Part shown: piece after piece, positions 16,645 through 25,200 of the stretch
How positions within the stretch are numbered: the stretch's first letter is position 1
How the letters are laid out: every line of letters begins with the position of its first letter
IMG/VR virus record: IMGVR_UViG_3300042861_002183
Coordinates: 1 to 36,329 of that record
Reading direction: 5' to 3' (one strand)
Source: a virus
Length of the DNA: 36,329 nt
Translations under genes and position numbers: made by a program
The notes under the pieces: model-generated
Told to the model about the DNA's origin: nothing
Database searches by the model: none
The model's input: the letters and a program-made list of their open reading frames with translations, nothing else

Positions 16645-17616
16645 TCAACCCCACTGCGTGTTGATCAAGTAACCCTCGTTGGTGTCGATGATGTGCTCCC
16701 CGGTGTTCTGACGCACGCGGACGATGTCCTCGCGGGTCGTCTCATTGCGGTAGGTTTCCGCCGTGTAAAGGCCGTCGCCATCCTCCGTCCAGGTGATCGT
16801 GCGGCCGATGCCGCCGTTGTTGAAGTCACCGGCAGCCAGGTTCGCGATGAGCACCGTGCTGGTGCCCCAGATGGCCGTCAGGCTGGCACCGCCACCCTTC
16901 TTGCCCGCGTCGTAGTGGCGGCCGGAAACGATGATCTCCTTGACCTCCAGCGCATCCGCAGCGGCGGTGAGGGAGAGCTTCACATTGCCCACGTTGGCGT
17001 TGTTGCCGAAGGTGTAGCTCAGGAGCTTCGGCGAGCGGCGCAGGCGGTCCCACACCTGGCGGGCCAGCACAATGCTCACGTCATCCGGATTCACCCCACG
17101 CGCTTCCAGGTAGCGCTTGGCATCCTGCACATCCCGGGCGATGTCGATGTTCGCCAAACCGGCTTCCGTGTAGGCCGCCACGCTGTTGACGGCGGTGAAG
17201 CCGCTGTTCGCCTCGCTCATCACGAGGTTCGCCACGCGGCGCTCATAGGAGAGGGCCACATTGCGACGCACCAGCTTGGCTTCTTTGACTTCCACGTCGA
17301 AGAACTTCGCCATCTCCGCCTGCTCAGTGTCGTCCACCGCGCCTTCGAGCCCGCGATCCACGCAGTCGTAAGTGCTCCATTCCCAGGAGCGGTTCACGCG
17401 CTTGTAGGCGCTGTGCGGCGCACGTTCGGTTTCGAGCTCGGTCTTGAGCAGTTCGCCCTTCTCGATCTTGTAGCGCGGGTAGCGCCCGGTCTGGGTTTCG
17501 GAGGGGTAGATGCCGAGAACTTTCTCGGCGATGAGGCCTGTTTCGGCTTCACGAGCCTGCTCAAGGAAAGTCTTGATGTCAGGGCGATGGACGGCAGCGG
17601 CGTTGGAGTAAGGCAT
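16645..17616 (-). CDS. major capsid protein
   Basis: A 323-residue protein of the major capsid type. It has a basic, helical N-terminal region (LEQAREAETGLIAEKVLGIYP), a central spine-like region (VLARQVWDRLRRSPKLLSYTF) and a C-terminus (VRVRQNTGEHIIDTNEGYLI) resembling lambda-E or Mu-like capsid subunits. It follows the protease/scaffold and decoration genes and is closed by a strong terminator, as expected for the most abundant virion protein. It has no Shine-Dalgarno; instead it shares a conserved leader with the gene upstream. Confidence 0.85.
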   Translation of the reverse strand: MPYSNAAAVHRPDIKTFLEQAREAETGLIAEKVLGIYPSETQTGRYPRYKIEKGELLKTELETERAPHSAYKRVNRSWEWSTYDCVDRGLEGAVDDTEQAEMAKFFDVEVKEAKLVRRNVALSYERRVANLVMSEANSGFTAVNSVAAYTEAGLANIDIARDVQDAKRYLEARGVNPDDVSIVLARQVWDRLRRSPKLLSYTFGNNANVGNVKLSLTAAADALEVKEIIVSGRHYDAGKKGGGASLTAIWGTSTVLIANLAAGDFNNGGIGRTITWTEDGDGLYTAETYRNETTREDIVRVRQNTGEHIIDTNEGYLINTQWG

Positions 17617-17661
17617 AATCGGATGTCAGTGAAAAGTTCGTTCTGGGTTTCAGGAAAAGGA
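17617..17661 (-). promoter_or_regulatory. conserved TCCTGAAACCC leader of capsid gene
   Basis: Between the upstream stop and the capsid ATG, the minus strand reads TCCTGAAACCC, a short gap, then GAACTTTTCAC. The same arrangement precedes the decoration-type gene at 18375. Neither has a Shine-Dalgarno or the GTTGAC element. It may be a translation enhancer for the two most highly expressed genes. Confidence 0.55.
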
Positions 17662-18375
17662 TCAGGCCAGGTCGGCATCCACCGCGCCTTTCAGCACGCG
17701 GAAGTTGATCACCATCAGCGCGTTGAGGGCGTTGCTGGCGTGCAGGTTCGTGATGACGATGTCGAAGCTGCCGTTCGTCACGTTCTTCACGCTGAAGGCA
17801 GGCGTTCCCGCGCCGTTGTAGGTGGTGCTCAGGACGGGGATGTCCTGCGCCTCCACCGTGGTGTTCGTCACTGTGAAGGTTTCCTCAGCGGCAGCGGCAG
17901 TGGTCAAAGCCACCGTGGTGATCTGGCCCACACGCTTGCTCAGGGTCACCCCCGTGCTGGCGCTGGTGATCTGCGTCACCTTGCCACCTTGACCGGCCAC
18001 CGGATCAGCGGTCTGCTCCTTGGGCAGGTAGCGGATGGCCCCTTCAACCGCGCCGATGGCTTCGAGGGCGACGCCGATGAGCGCACCGGCCGCACGCTTG
18101 GTGATCATGCCGTTGGCAGCCGCTTCAAGTTCATCACCGATGGCGATGGCGGACGCGCCGGAGTTGTGACCCCAGTGCTGGCCGTAGGCGAGTTCGATGA
18201 TCGTGCCGTAGGACTTCGAAACAACGGTGGAGTCGATGTCCGTTTGCAGCGTGCCATCAGCGCGGGTGCCGGGACCGGCATACACGAGCTTGTTGCTGCT
18301 GTTGATGGAGACACGGCGATTGGCCGCGAGAGCGCCGCTATTGGCGTAGAAAGTGTGGCGATTAGAGTCCTGCAT
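17662..18375 (-). CDS. DUF2190-like capsid decoration/cement protein
   Basis: A 237-residue protein. The opening HTFYANSGALAANRRVSINS and GTIIELAYGQHWGHNSGASA, with the IAIGDELEAAANGMITKRAAGALIGVALE-like stretch, are typical of the DUF2190 family, small beta-rich proteins encoded beside major capsid genes and thought to stabilise the head. The C-terminal part is beta-rich and hydrophobic. It is placed between scaffold and capsid as usual. The name is by pattern; a fibre-like domain in the second half cannot be excluded. Confidence 0.65.
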   Translation of the reverse strand: MQDSNRHTFYANSGALAANRRVSINSSNKLVYAGPGTRADGTLQTDIDSTVVSKSYGTIIELAYGQHWGHNSGASAIAIGDELEAAANGMITKRAAGALIGVALEAIGAVEGAIRYLPKEQTADPVAGQGGKVTQITSASTGVTLSKRVGQITTVALTTAAAAEETFTVTNTTVEAQDIPVLSTTYNGAGTPAFSVKNVTNGSFDIVITNLHASNALNALMVINFRVLKGAVDADLA

Positions 18376-18419
18376 GATCGTGAAAAAGTGAAAGGTTCAG
18401 GGATGGGTTTCAGGACGGC
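18376..18419 (-). promoter_or_regulatory. conserved TCCTGAAACCC leader of decoration gene
   Basis: On the minus strand TCCTGAAACCC starts just after the protease stop and is followed by GAACCTTTCAC before the ATG. It matches the leader of the capsid gene at 17617-17661 in sequence, spacing and position after the preceding stop. Confidence 0.55.
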
Positions 18420-19211
18420 TCAGGCGTGGCGCGGGCGGATGCCGCGAGCCACCTGCCAATCTTCATAGAGGTCGGGGTGGTGCTTGGTGGCGAACTCGAC
18501 CGCACGGGCCTGCACCGTCACCTTGCTTTCCGCAGGAGCCGCCTTGGCGAACTCCGTGGCGTAGTGCGCCGTGGCCTGCTCGAAGGTCGTGATCTGGCCG
18601 CCGCCACCCTGCGGCTTGGCCGCGAAGAAGGTTTCGGCTCCGGCGCTGGTCTTGCCCTTGGTAGAGGCGAACTTGCGCAGCTCGGCGTTCTCGGCCTGCA
18701 GCGCTTCGATCTGGCCTTTGGCCTGTGCCGCGAACTCGGTGAGCTGGCCCGTCTTGGCCTGGAGCGAATTGAAAGCGATGACTTCCTGGCGCTGGGCCTC
18801 AGCAGCCTCACGGGCGGCGAGCGCCTGATTCACCGCGTGCTGGCTCATGATGCTGAACGCGGTGAGGACATCCCCGCGTGCCATGGCCGCAGCGGCTTCA
18901 GCAGGCACACCTTCAGCGGCCTCGCCGCCTTCGCCTTCTTCACCCTCGCCACTGCCGTCGTCATCGCCATCGGCGTCCTCGGCTTGCTCAGCCAGCGAGA
19001 AGGTGCCGTCGCCGTTATCGACGAGCGTGCCGTCTTCGAGACCGGCCTGGATTTCCTCTTCGGAGATTTCGTCGTCGTCGCTGCCGCCCTCTTCCATGGC
19101 GTCCATGCGCTCATTGATGGAATCGAGTTTGTCAGAGAGAGCCTGAGCCCAGGCGGGCATCTGCGCATCGGCAGCAGGAATTTCAACAGGGGAAGTAGAT
19201 GGGTTAGCCAT
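18420..19211 (-). CDS. nested head scaffold protein (in-frame internal start)
   Basis: The internal ATG at 19211 opens MANPSTSPVEIPAADAQMPAW exactly at the border between protease and scaffold. It is preceded by GTTGACAGCGGG at 21 nt, the same element that precedes independent genes of this array. The product would be 263 residues, the acidic and coiled-coil scaffold. Known parallel: lambda C/Nu3, where the scaffold is translated from an internal in-frame start of the protease gene. Separate translation here is inferred, not shown. Confidence 0.6.
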   Translation of the reverse strand: MANPSTSPVEIPAADAQMPAWAQALSDKLDSINERMDAMEEGGSDDDEISEEEIQAGLEDGTLVDNGDGTFSLAEQAEDADGDDDGSGEGEEGEGGEAAEGVPAEAAAAMARGDVLTAFSIMSQHAVNQALAAREAAEAQRQEVIAFNSLQAKTGQLTEFAAQAKGQIEALQAENAELRKFASTKGKTSAGAETFFAAKPQGGGGQITTFEQATAHYATEFAKAAPAESKVTVQARAVEFATKHHPDLYEDWQVARGIRPRHA

Positions 19212-19799
19212 GCTCTCTGGCCCGCTGTCAACACCTCGCGCTGAAAACATCCCCTCGGGATTCGCCGCCGGGCTGGCCACGAGGTCCGTGCTCACCAGCT
19301 CCGTGCATCGGGCAAACAGCTTCGTGCCCGCCACCACCGCTTGGCGCTGCCCCCCCTTGAGCGTGTAGTGCTGCTTCAGTTCTTGGTCGAAATACACCGC
19401 CGTGCCATCCGCCAGCTCGGGATCGCCCCGGAAGGCCACGGAAAGCCCCACGCTCTCCGGCATCTTCTCCGCCATCTCCATGAGATGCGGCGTCGTCGGG
19501 TAAGTTTTGAGCAGCACCCAGTCTCCGCGCACCTTGTCGCCGTCGATGCGGAAGTTGCACAGGTAGCCATTCACCGCATCCACCCCACTGCCGTGATTCG
19601 TCTTCACCGGCACCTTCCCCATGCCCACCGCGCATTCGTAGATCTGCTTCAGCGTGGTCTTATCCACCTGCAGCCCGTGGCCCTTGGCCTCCAAATCTCC
19701 GGTGATCATGGAGACCCCATGGATGGTCCCCTTATCCGCATTGACGACGGCGTCCTTGCTCTTGACCTGAAACGTGTGAACGGCAGAAAGTGTGCTCAT
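18420..19799 (-). CDS. prohead protease with C-terminal scaffold region
   Basis: A 459-residue protein. Residues 1-190 look like a prohead maturation serine protease, with a conserved His in VKTNHGSG and Ser in SVGLSVAF, flanked by beta-type segments (GTIHGVSMITGDLE, LVSTDLVASPAANPEGMF). The last 263 residues are acidic and low in complexity (DDDEISEEEIQAGLEDG, EGEEGEGGEAAEG), then a coiled coil (QIEALQAENAELRKF), typical of a head scaffold. The protein would assemble inside the procapsid and be degraded. The ATG at 19799 has GTTGACG 22 nt upstream. A second start element lies inside at the scaffold boundary. Confidence 0.75.
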   Translation of the reverse strand: MSTLSAVHTFQVKSKDAVVNADKGTIHGVSMITGDLEAKGHGLQVDKTTLKQIYECAVGMGKVPVKTNHGSGVDAVNGYLCNFRIDGDKVRGDWVLLKTYPTTPHLMEMAEKMPESVGLSVAFRGDPELADGTAVYFDQELKQHYTLKGGQRQAVVAGTKLFARCTELVSTDLVASPAANPEGMFSARGVDSGPESMANPSTSPVEIPAADAQMPAWAQALSDKLDSINERMDAMEEGGSDDDEISEEEIQAGLEDGTLVDNGDGTFSLAEQAEDADGDDDGSGEGEEGEGGEAAEGVPAEAAAAMARGDVLTAFSIMSQHAVNQALAAREAAEAQRQEVIAFNSLQAKTGQLTEFAAQAKGQIEALQAENAELRKFASTKGKTSAGAETFFAAKPQGGGGQITTFEQATAHYATEFAKAAPAESKVTVQARAVEFATKHHPDLYEDWQVARGIRPRHA

Positions 19800-19876
19800 A
19801 GGCACCACGCCCGCCGTCAACGGAGCCGCAAGGCTCCCCTCGTCCTACTCGTCCTCCTACTCGAACTCGTCCTCGA
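19800..19876 (-). repeat. GAGGACGAG repeats and hairpin between genes
   Basis: Between two minus-strand genes lie imperfect repeats of GAGGACGAG and GAGTAGGA, then a hairpin (GGAGCC, loop TTGC, GGCTCC), then the GTTGACG start element of the protease gene. The hairpin has no T tract. Confidence 0.55.
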
Positions 19877-20941
19877 TCAATCCCCACTCACCGGGAAATT
19901 TCGGCCAGTCTTGCCTTGGCTGTAAAGCACCTCGCCCAGGCCTGGCACACGTTCACGATGCCGCCCACGTCCCGGTTTGCTCATCCGCACGCGGCCTTGC
20001 AGCTTGTCGCGCCCGGTGCGTGCCAGTCCCTCCACCTTGCGCAGGCCGCCCGCCAGCAAAGAACGTCCTTTGACCGTGCCACCCAGCAGTCCCGCCGTGC
20101 CCAGCGCCGCCGCTGCCGCGCCGGGCACCAGCAGCTTCGACTTCTTCGGATCTTCCCCGTAAGCCTGCCGCATCGTCACCGGGTCCGCCCCACCCGTCAC
20201 GTTCGCCACAAACTGCCCATCGCCGTCGCGAGGACGGTTGAACTCGGTGGAGACACTGCCATCAGGGAGAACTCCGCCAACTCGTGCCCCATCCCCTTTG
20301 CGAGGTGATTCCTTCGCGCTTTTCTTCAAATTGCGGGGACGTCGATACAAACGATCCACCGCCGCGCCTGCCACCCAACCAATCGAAGCCCGAGGCGTGC
20401 CCGCATAAGTCACTGCATTGCGCTTCAGATGAGCCAACACACCTTTTTGCTTTCGGATGCCACCCTCTTCATCGCGATGATACCCTCCCGCAAAATTCGT
20501 CATTCGTCCTTCTCCATCGCGAGGACGAGCGAAGGCAAACGAAGGGAGCGCGGACACTCCTGTCCGCATCTCGGTCTTGTTTTTTCGATACCGTGCACGA
20601 GCCGCGGCACCCGCGCCTACGACGGCACCCGCGCCCACGACGGCACCCGTGACGGCTCGTTTAGCAGATTCAGCATTCTGGATCCGGGCAAGCCGCTCAG
20701 CGATGCGGGAGACTTTTCGCCTCTCAGTATCATCAATGCCATCTAACCTGCCATGCACCTCGACCCCCCCGTCATCAACACGCACCTTACGGCCAGATTT
20801 CTGGATTCCAACCTTCATACGCCGTGAACGCACCCCGGCCAGATCTTGAACAAAAGTGCCCACCGCTTTCTTGAAGTCCATCGACTTGAACAGCGTCAAA
20901 GCCGCATCGACCTGGCGGGAGAGTTGAGTGAGGGGGGGCAT
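19877..20941 (-). CDS. Ala/Gly/Lys-rich putative internal head protein
   Basis: A 354-residue basic protein. The N-terminus carries the amphipathic helix LTQLSRQVDAALTLFKSMD, similar to those at module starts in the giant neighbour. It has a glycine-zipper segment (GAVVGAGAVVGAGAAARARY), a second hydrophobic segment (LLVPGAAAAALGTAGLLGG) and two copies of an RPRDGEGR/RPRDGDGQF motif (NFxG/VANV context), reminiscent of the RDxxGRF motif frequent in virion proteins. Membrane-active segments in a basic protein encoded between portal and protease fit an ejected head protein. The start follows a CATCCTT-type repeat. Confidence 0.5.
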   Translation of the reverse strand: MPPLTQLSRQVDAALTLFKSMDFKKAVGTFVQDLAGVRSRRMKVGIQKSGRKVRVDDGGVEVHGRLDGIDDTERRKVSRIAERLARIQNAESAKRAVTGAVVGAGAVVGAGAAARARYRKNKTEMRTGVSALPSFAFARPRDGEGRMTNFAGGYHRDEEGGIRKQKGVLAHLKRNAVTYAGTPRASIGWVAGAAVDRLYRRPRNLKKSAKESPRKGDGARVGGVLPDGSVSTEFNRPRDGDGQFVANVTGGADPVTMRQAYGEDPKKSKLLVPGAAAAALGTAGLLGGTVKGRSLLAGGLRKVEGLARTGRDKLQGRVRMSKPGRGRHRERVPGLGEVLYSQGKTGRNFPVSGD

Positions 20942-20944
20942 GGG

Positions 20945-20975
20945 AGGAAAGGATGAAATTTGAAGGATGAAGGAT
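20945..20975 (-). repeat. CATCCTT heptamer repeat before start codon
   Basis: On the minus strand TTCATCCTTCATCCTTC and related units directly precede the ATG at 20941. The same heptamers stand before plus-strand starts at 34312 and 35744 and in the divergent region at 31622-31687. Confidence 0.7.
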
Positions 20976-20980
20976 GAAGG

Positions 20981-21820
20981 TCACTTGAGCAGGCCGGCGA
21001 CCTTACGCAGACCCATTACGCCCTTGATCTTGCGCACCACCGGCTCAGCGTGATACTTCGCCTGCACCATGCCGCGCTTCATCATGCGCTTGCCGGCTTT
21101 CATCGCATCGGTCACACCCTCACCATAAGCCGTGGCCCGCGTCGTCGGGAAGCCGTATTTCTTCTTGGCGCGGTTCATGATCGCTTTGTCCGCGATGATG
21201 GCACCTCCAGCTAAAATACCGCCCGTGGTAGCTGCCGCCGCTTTTTTATTGGCAAAACGACCGGCAATCTTTGCAGCTTTTTCATCGTCGCGGGGGTCGT
21301 CCTTCATCGCAAACTCCGCCAGCGCCTCATCCATCTTCGCTTCGAGCGCGATGATCTGGTCGGCGCGGGTGAACTTGACCTTGCGCAAGGCCGCGATTCC
21401 TGCGCCGAGCATGCCTTTGCCCCCAGTGGCTTTCCCCATCACCATGGCACCCTTGCGAGCTTGCTGGTAGCCTCCCGCCAGGTTCTTGCCATACTGGCCC
21501 ACACGGCTGTTTCCCACGGCACCTTTGAGTTTGTCCACGCCTTCTTGGGCCACGGACTTGTAAGCCTCCCACGGGCGCACCGGCCCCATCGCCGCTTCCG
21601 CGGCCCGGTTCATCACGGCCCCATGGAGTTTCTTCGCGCCATACACGCCCGCACCCACGGCAGCGGTGCCCACCGCCGCACCAACCACCCGGCGGTTGCG
21701 GCGCTCCCGCTGCGCCTGCTCCCACGGGTATTCCCCCGCCGGATTCGCCGCCAGGGCAAACTCGTTCAAGGTGGTGTCAATCGAAGCAGAAAGGGCGGTG
21801 ATTTGGGCAAGGCGGTTCAT
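20981..21820 (-). CDS. Ala/Gly-rich putative internal head protein
   Basis: A 279-residue basic protein with two tandem modules. Each begins with an amphipathic helix ending in a hydrophobic-polar-F motif (IDTTLNEFALAANPAGEY near residue 14; EAKMDEALAEFAMKDDPRDD near 175), followed by a basic region and a glycine-rich membrane-type segment (VVGAAVGTAAVGAGVYGAKKL; AAAATTGGILAGGAIIADKA). The same helix plus glycine-zipper arrangement recurs in the 1808-residue neighbour. The start at 21820 is the first Met of the module; a longer in-frame start has no support. Probably packaged in the head. Confidence 0.5.
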   Translation of the reverse strand: MNRLAQITALSASIDTTLNEFALAANPAGEYPWEQAQRERRNRRVVGAAVGTAAVGAGVYGAKKLHGAVMNRAAEAAMGPVRPWEAYKSVAQEGVDKLKGAVGNSRVGQYGKNLAGGYQQARKGAMVMGKATGGKGMLGAGIAALRKVKFTRADQIIALEAKMDEALAEFAMKDDPRDDEKAAKIAGRFANKKAAAATTGGILAGGAIIADKAIMNRAKKKYGFPTTRATAYGEGVTDAMKAGKRMMKRGMVQAKYHAEPVVRKIKGVMGLRKVAGLLK

Positions 21821-21892
21821 GCGGGGGAAGTTTGCGGTTGTTTGCCGTGGATGGCGATGGTTTGCGGTTGTTAAGCGGTGGCTGTCAATCAA

Positions 21893-21975
21893 GCCAGACT
21901 TGGAGAAGAGGAGACTCAGAATCTCCCCATCTCAAAGTCTCCCAGTCTCCCAGTCTCCTAGTCTCCTAGTCTGGC
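21893..21975. repeat. octamer repeat array folding into a hairpin
   Basis: The array consists of AGTCTCC octamers (CAGTCTCC, TAGTCTCC) with GGAGAC units at the other end. GCCAGACT (21893-21900) pairs with AGTCTGGC (21968-21975), and the neighbouring GGAGA/TCTCC units extend the stem. It is the largest of the AGTCTCC arrays and occupies the spacer between two head-protein genes. Confidence 0.8.
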
Positions 21976-22025
21976 CCTACGCCGCCGCACTCGCCCCCCC
22001 CGGCTTCACCACCTCCCACAGCCTT

Positions 22026-22196
22026 TCAACTCTTCTTCTTCATCCGCGCCAATTTCATCTCCAGCTTCCGCGCCAAAGCGCGGTAATGCAGCGCTCGTCC
22101 ATGCGCCGTGGCACCCACCGCATCAAGCTCATGCGTGAGCTTGTCAGTGAGCGGATGCAGCGAGCGTTTCGACTGGGAAGGAGAGGAAGTAGGCAT
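22026..22196 (-). CDS. small basic protein of unknown function
   Basis: A 56-residue protein starting MPTSSPSQSKRSLHPLTDKL, with a basic helical C-terminus (RALHYRALARKLEMKLARMKKKS). It lies directly downstream of the 1808-residue gene; a GTTGACG element is present but 28 nt from this ATG. Neither family nor role is recognised. The reading frame is open and charge-patterned, so it is probably real. Confidence 0.45.
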   Translation of the reverse strand: MPTSSPSQSKRSLHPLTDKLTHELDAVGATAHGRALHYRALARKLEMKLARMKKKS

Positions 22197-22232
22197 GGCA
22201 GAGAAGGTGAATCATCCCTGCCATGCGTCAAC

Positions 22233-25200
22233 CTACGCCGCCGCTGGCGGTTGCTTGGGCGGCTGCGGCTTGAAGTTCACCGCTTGGATATTGGTCGGCT
22301 TCTTCTCAGCGCGCATCTTCCGCACCTTCTGCAACGCGGCACGGATCTTGGCACGCTCCGCCTTCACAGCGTTCGTCACCTGCCGCCCCATCAGCTTCCG
22401 CATGGCCGCCCCGCCTGCCAGCGTGCTCGTCAGCGCTGCCCCGGCCCACAGCTTGCGCTCGTTCTCCACCTTCTCATGCCAGCGCTTCGGGCGGCGATCC
22501 CGCTGCCCGGCCTGCGGTGCAAACACCCGCGCCGAGTTCCCCCGCGCATCGCGGATGTCCCAGCCCACATCGAGCGGGTCCGCGAACTGCGTGAGCGCCT
22601 GAATCGCCATGCAGTTCCACCGGCGCAGGGCCGCACCCTTCGGCGTGAGCTCACCCCCCTTCGACGTCGCCCCCGGCATGCCGCCCATGCGGGCGCAGAA
22701 CGACTTCCGCCGCCCCGCCGCTTCCGAGCCTGCCTTCAGCTTCGAGGGCTTCGTCGTCACCGGCCGCTTGAGGTTGCTGCCATGCTCACGGTTGTAGCTC
22801 TTCCGAAAGCCATCGTTGAGCCCTCCCGTGCGGGCATGCCGCTTCGCGTTGTAACCCGCGAACGGCTTCTCGAACTGCGTGAGCGCCTGGAGCAGCAGGC
22901 GGTTCATCTCCCACTTGCCGGTCTTGCCGTTGTAAGTCGGCTGCTTGGGAGCCGCCACGCCCGGCTTCGGCTTCCGAGGCTGCTTCGGCTTCGACGCGGC
23001 CTTTTGCGGCGCAGGCGTGTTGGAAATCTGCGACTGCCCCCAAACGGAGCCGCCGCCAGAAGACGCGGAGGCCGGGGGAGGCGGCGACTTGGAGACGGGA
23101 GTTTTGGAGACCGCAGGCTTGGCCGGGGCAGGGGACTTCGGCTCCGGCACCAGATTCAGCTCCGGTCCCTTCGCCGCTGTTTTCTTCTTGGCCTTATCCA
23201 ACTCAGCCGCCTTTTTACGCGTGGCTTTGGCCTGCGCCTCCGTCTGCTTCAAGATGTCCGCAGGCGTGCTCTGCGGCTTGCCCGTGACTTTGGCATTGTG
23301 CGCGGCCCGCGCGGCTTCCGTGCCTTCATCCGGGAAGACGTTCGCCAGCTTCTTGTTCGCCCAGGTCCGCGCTTTGCCGATCGCCTCCTCACCCTTGCGC
23401 ACGGCCCGTGCTCCCACCTTCGTGTGGCGGCCCACGTAGCCTGCCGCCAGCAGCCCCGCCCCAGCGATGAGCTGATTGCGCCGGCGCTGGAACCACGGCT
23501 TTTCCCACTCGCGCTTCTTCTCGCGGCCCCAGCGATCTTTCTCACGCGCCTCACCCTTGGCCGCCTTCACCGCATCGCGCACGAGTCCACCGCCACGCTC
23601 GGACACCTTGCGCACGGTGTCCGCCTTCCGCAGCGCGGAATGCAGCACCTGCCCGCCCGCCACATCCACCGCCTTGTTGGCTTTGATGTCGGCCATCGCC
23701 CCTTGAATCTTGGCGATCTGCTCCGGCGTCAAATCCCGGCCCAGCAGACGACGGCGCAGCTTGTGGTAATCCCCCACATCCGCCCGGCGATACCCCTTCT
23801 CACCCTTGAGCCACTTCGAGAATGGATCCACGAAACGGCTGTTCTCGAGATCGGCAAGTTGTTCATTGCCCCCGAACTCATGAATCGCCCGCAGCGCCAG
23901 CGCATTGAACTCCCCCTCCTCCTTCCGCTGCCGCAGCCCCCCGGTCAGGAACGAACCCGCCGCACCTCCGACAATCCCACCTGCGTTCTCCGTCGCCAAA
24001 GCGCCGACGCGAGCAGCCCGCTTTGCCCAGACACCCGGCCCATACTTTTGGCGAATAGCCCGATACACCTTGCTGCGCATTTGACTCCCCGCATATGCCC
24101 CGCCCAGCGTCCCTGCAACGGTCCCCAGCGCCCCCAGGATGAACTCGTTCAACGCCTGCCGCGACTGCATCCGCTTCTCCGGCAGTGCCCGCACGGGTAG
24201 CCCAGTATCCGCGTCGATCAGCGGCCCTTTACCCCGATGCACCGTCTTGTCGCGCTTCGCCGGATTCCGGCGGCGGGCCATCACCTCCCGCTTCCGCGCC
24301 GCTTTCTTCGCCCATTTCATCAAGCCAGGACGCGCCTTCACAAGGCCTGCCGCCCCCAATCCCAGGCCAATCCCTGGCAGCAGATTGTCCTTGATGTTGC
24401 GGCCGATCGCCCCAACCACCTTCGCCGCGCGATTGTGCAGTTTGGGTGTGTTCAATTCTTCATCTTCAGCGCGGTTGATTTTCTTCTGCTTCATTGCCCG
24501 TGCCAGCAGCGCCGCCGCCGCACCCGCACCCGCCACCTTGCGGTTCACCCCACGCCGACCCTTGAGCAGCCCACCCCCGGCCAGCGCCAAACCCGCGCCT
24601 CCCGCCGCATGCAGCGGATAGGACATCGTGCCACCCTCCGCATACGCCTTGGCGAGCGCCGCCTTCGTTTTACCCATCACCGGTTGCTTGTCCTTGGGCG
24701 TCATTTTCTCATGCGCTTTGCGGGCCAGCTTCTCGGCAATCTTCCCGCCAGCCAGTTGCGCAGCCACCGGCAGCAAACCTGCCGCGATGGCGTAGCCTTT
24801 TTTCGGCCCCACATCAATCTTTACGCCACCCAAAGGATGCCCACCCATCTTCGGCATGGTGAACGTGTCACGCGGCGCTTTTTTCAAGAGGCTCATCGAA
24901 CCTTTCAAACCAGCCACCAGACCACCCGCTTGGCCCACCTTGTCCGCTCCAGCCGCTAGGTATTCACGCTTCCGCCAGCCGTCCAACCGCTCATTCTTCG
25001 GCTCCTGATCCTTGGAACTTGGCACCTTGAACGTGAAACTTGGAACTTGGCTTTCCAACAGCCGCAGCTTCTTGCCGATCCGCACCGTGCGCTTCGCCCA
25101 CAACGGCGCAGGCTTGGCAGCGGCCTCCCGCATGCCACCCTTGAACGCATCCGCCGAATCCGTGACCACCTTGCGGGCCTTGCGATACACGCGGCCCATG

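Noticed and set aside
16693-18468. Long plus-strand open frame opposite capsid and decoration genes
   Set aside because: The opposite strand carries recognisable capsid genes and a terminator; the frame has no recognisable domain.
21666-24200. Long open frame on the plus strand opposite the giant gene
   Set aside because: Arg/Leu/His-rich composition typical of the antisense of a GC-rich coding region; no motifs, no start signal.
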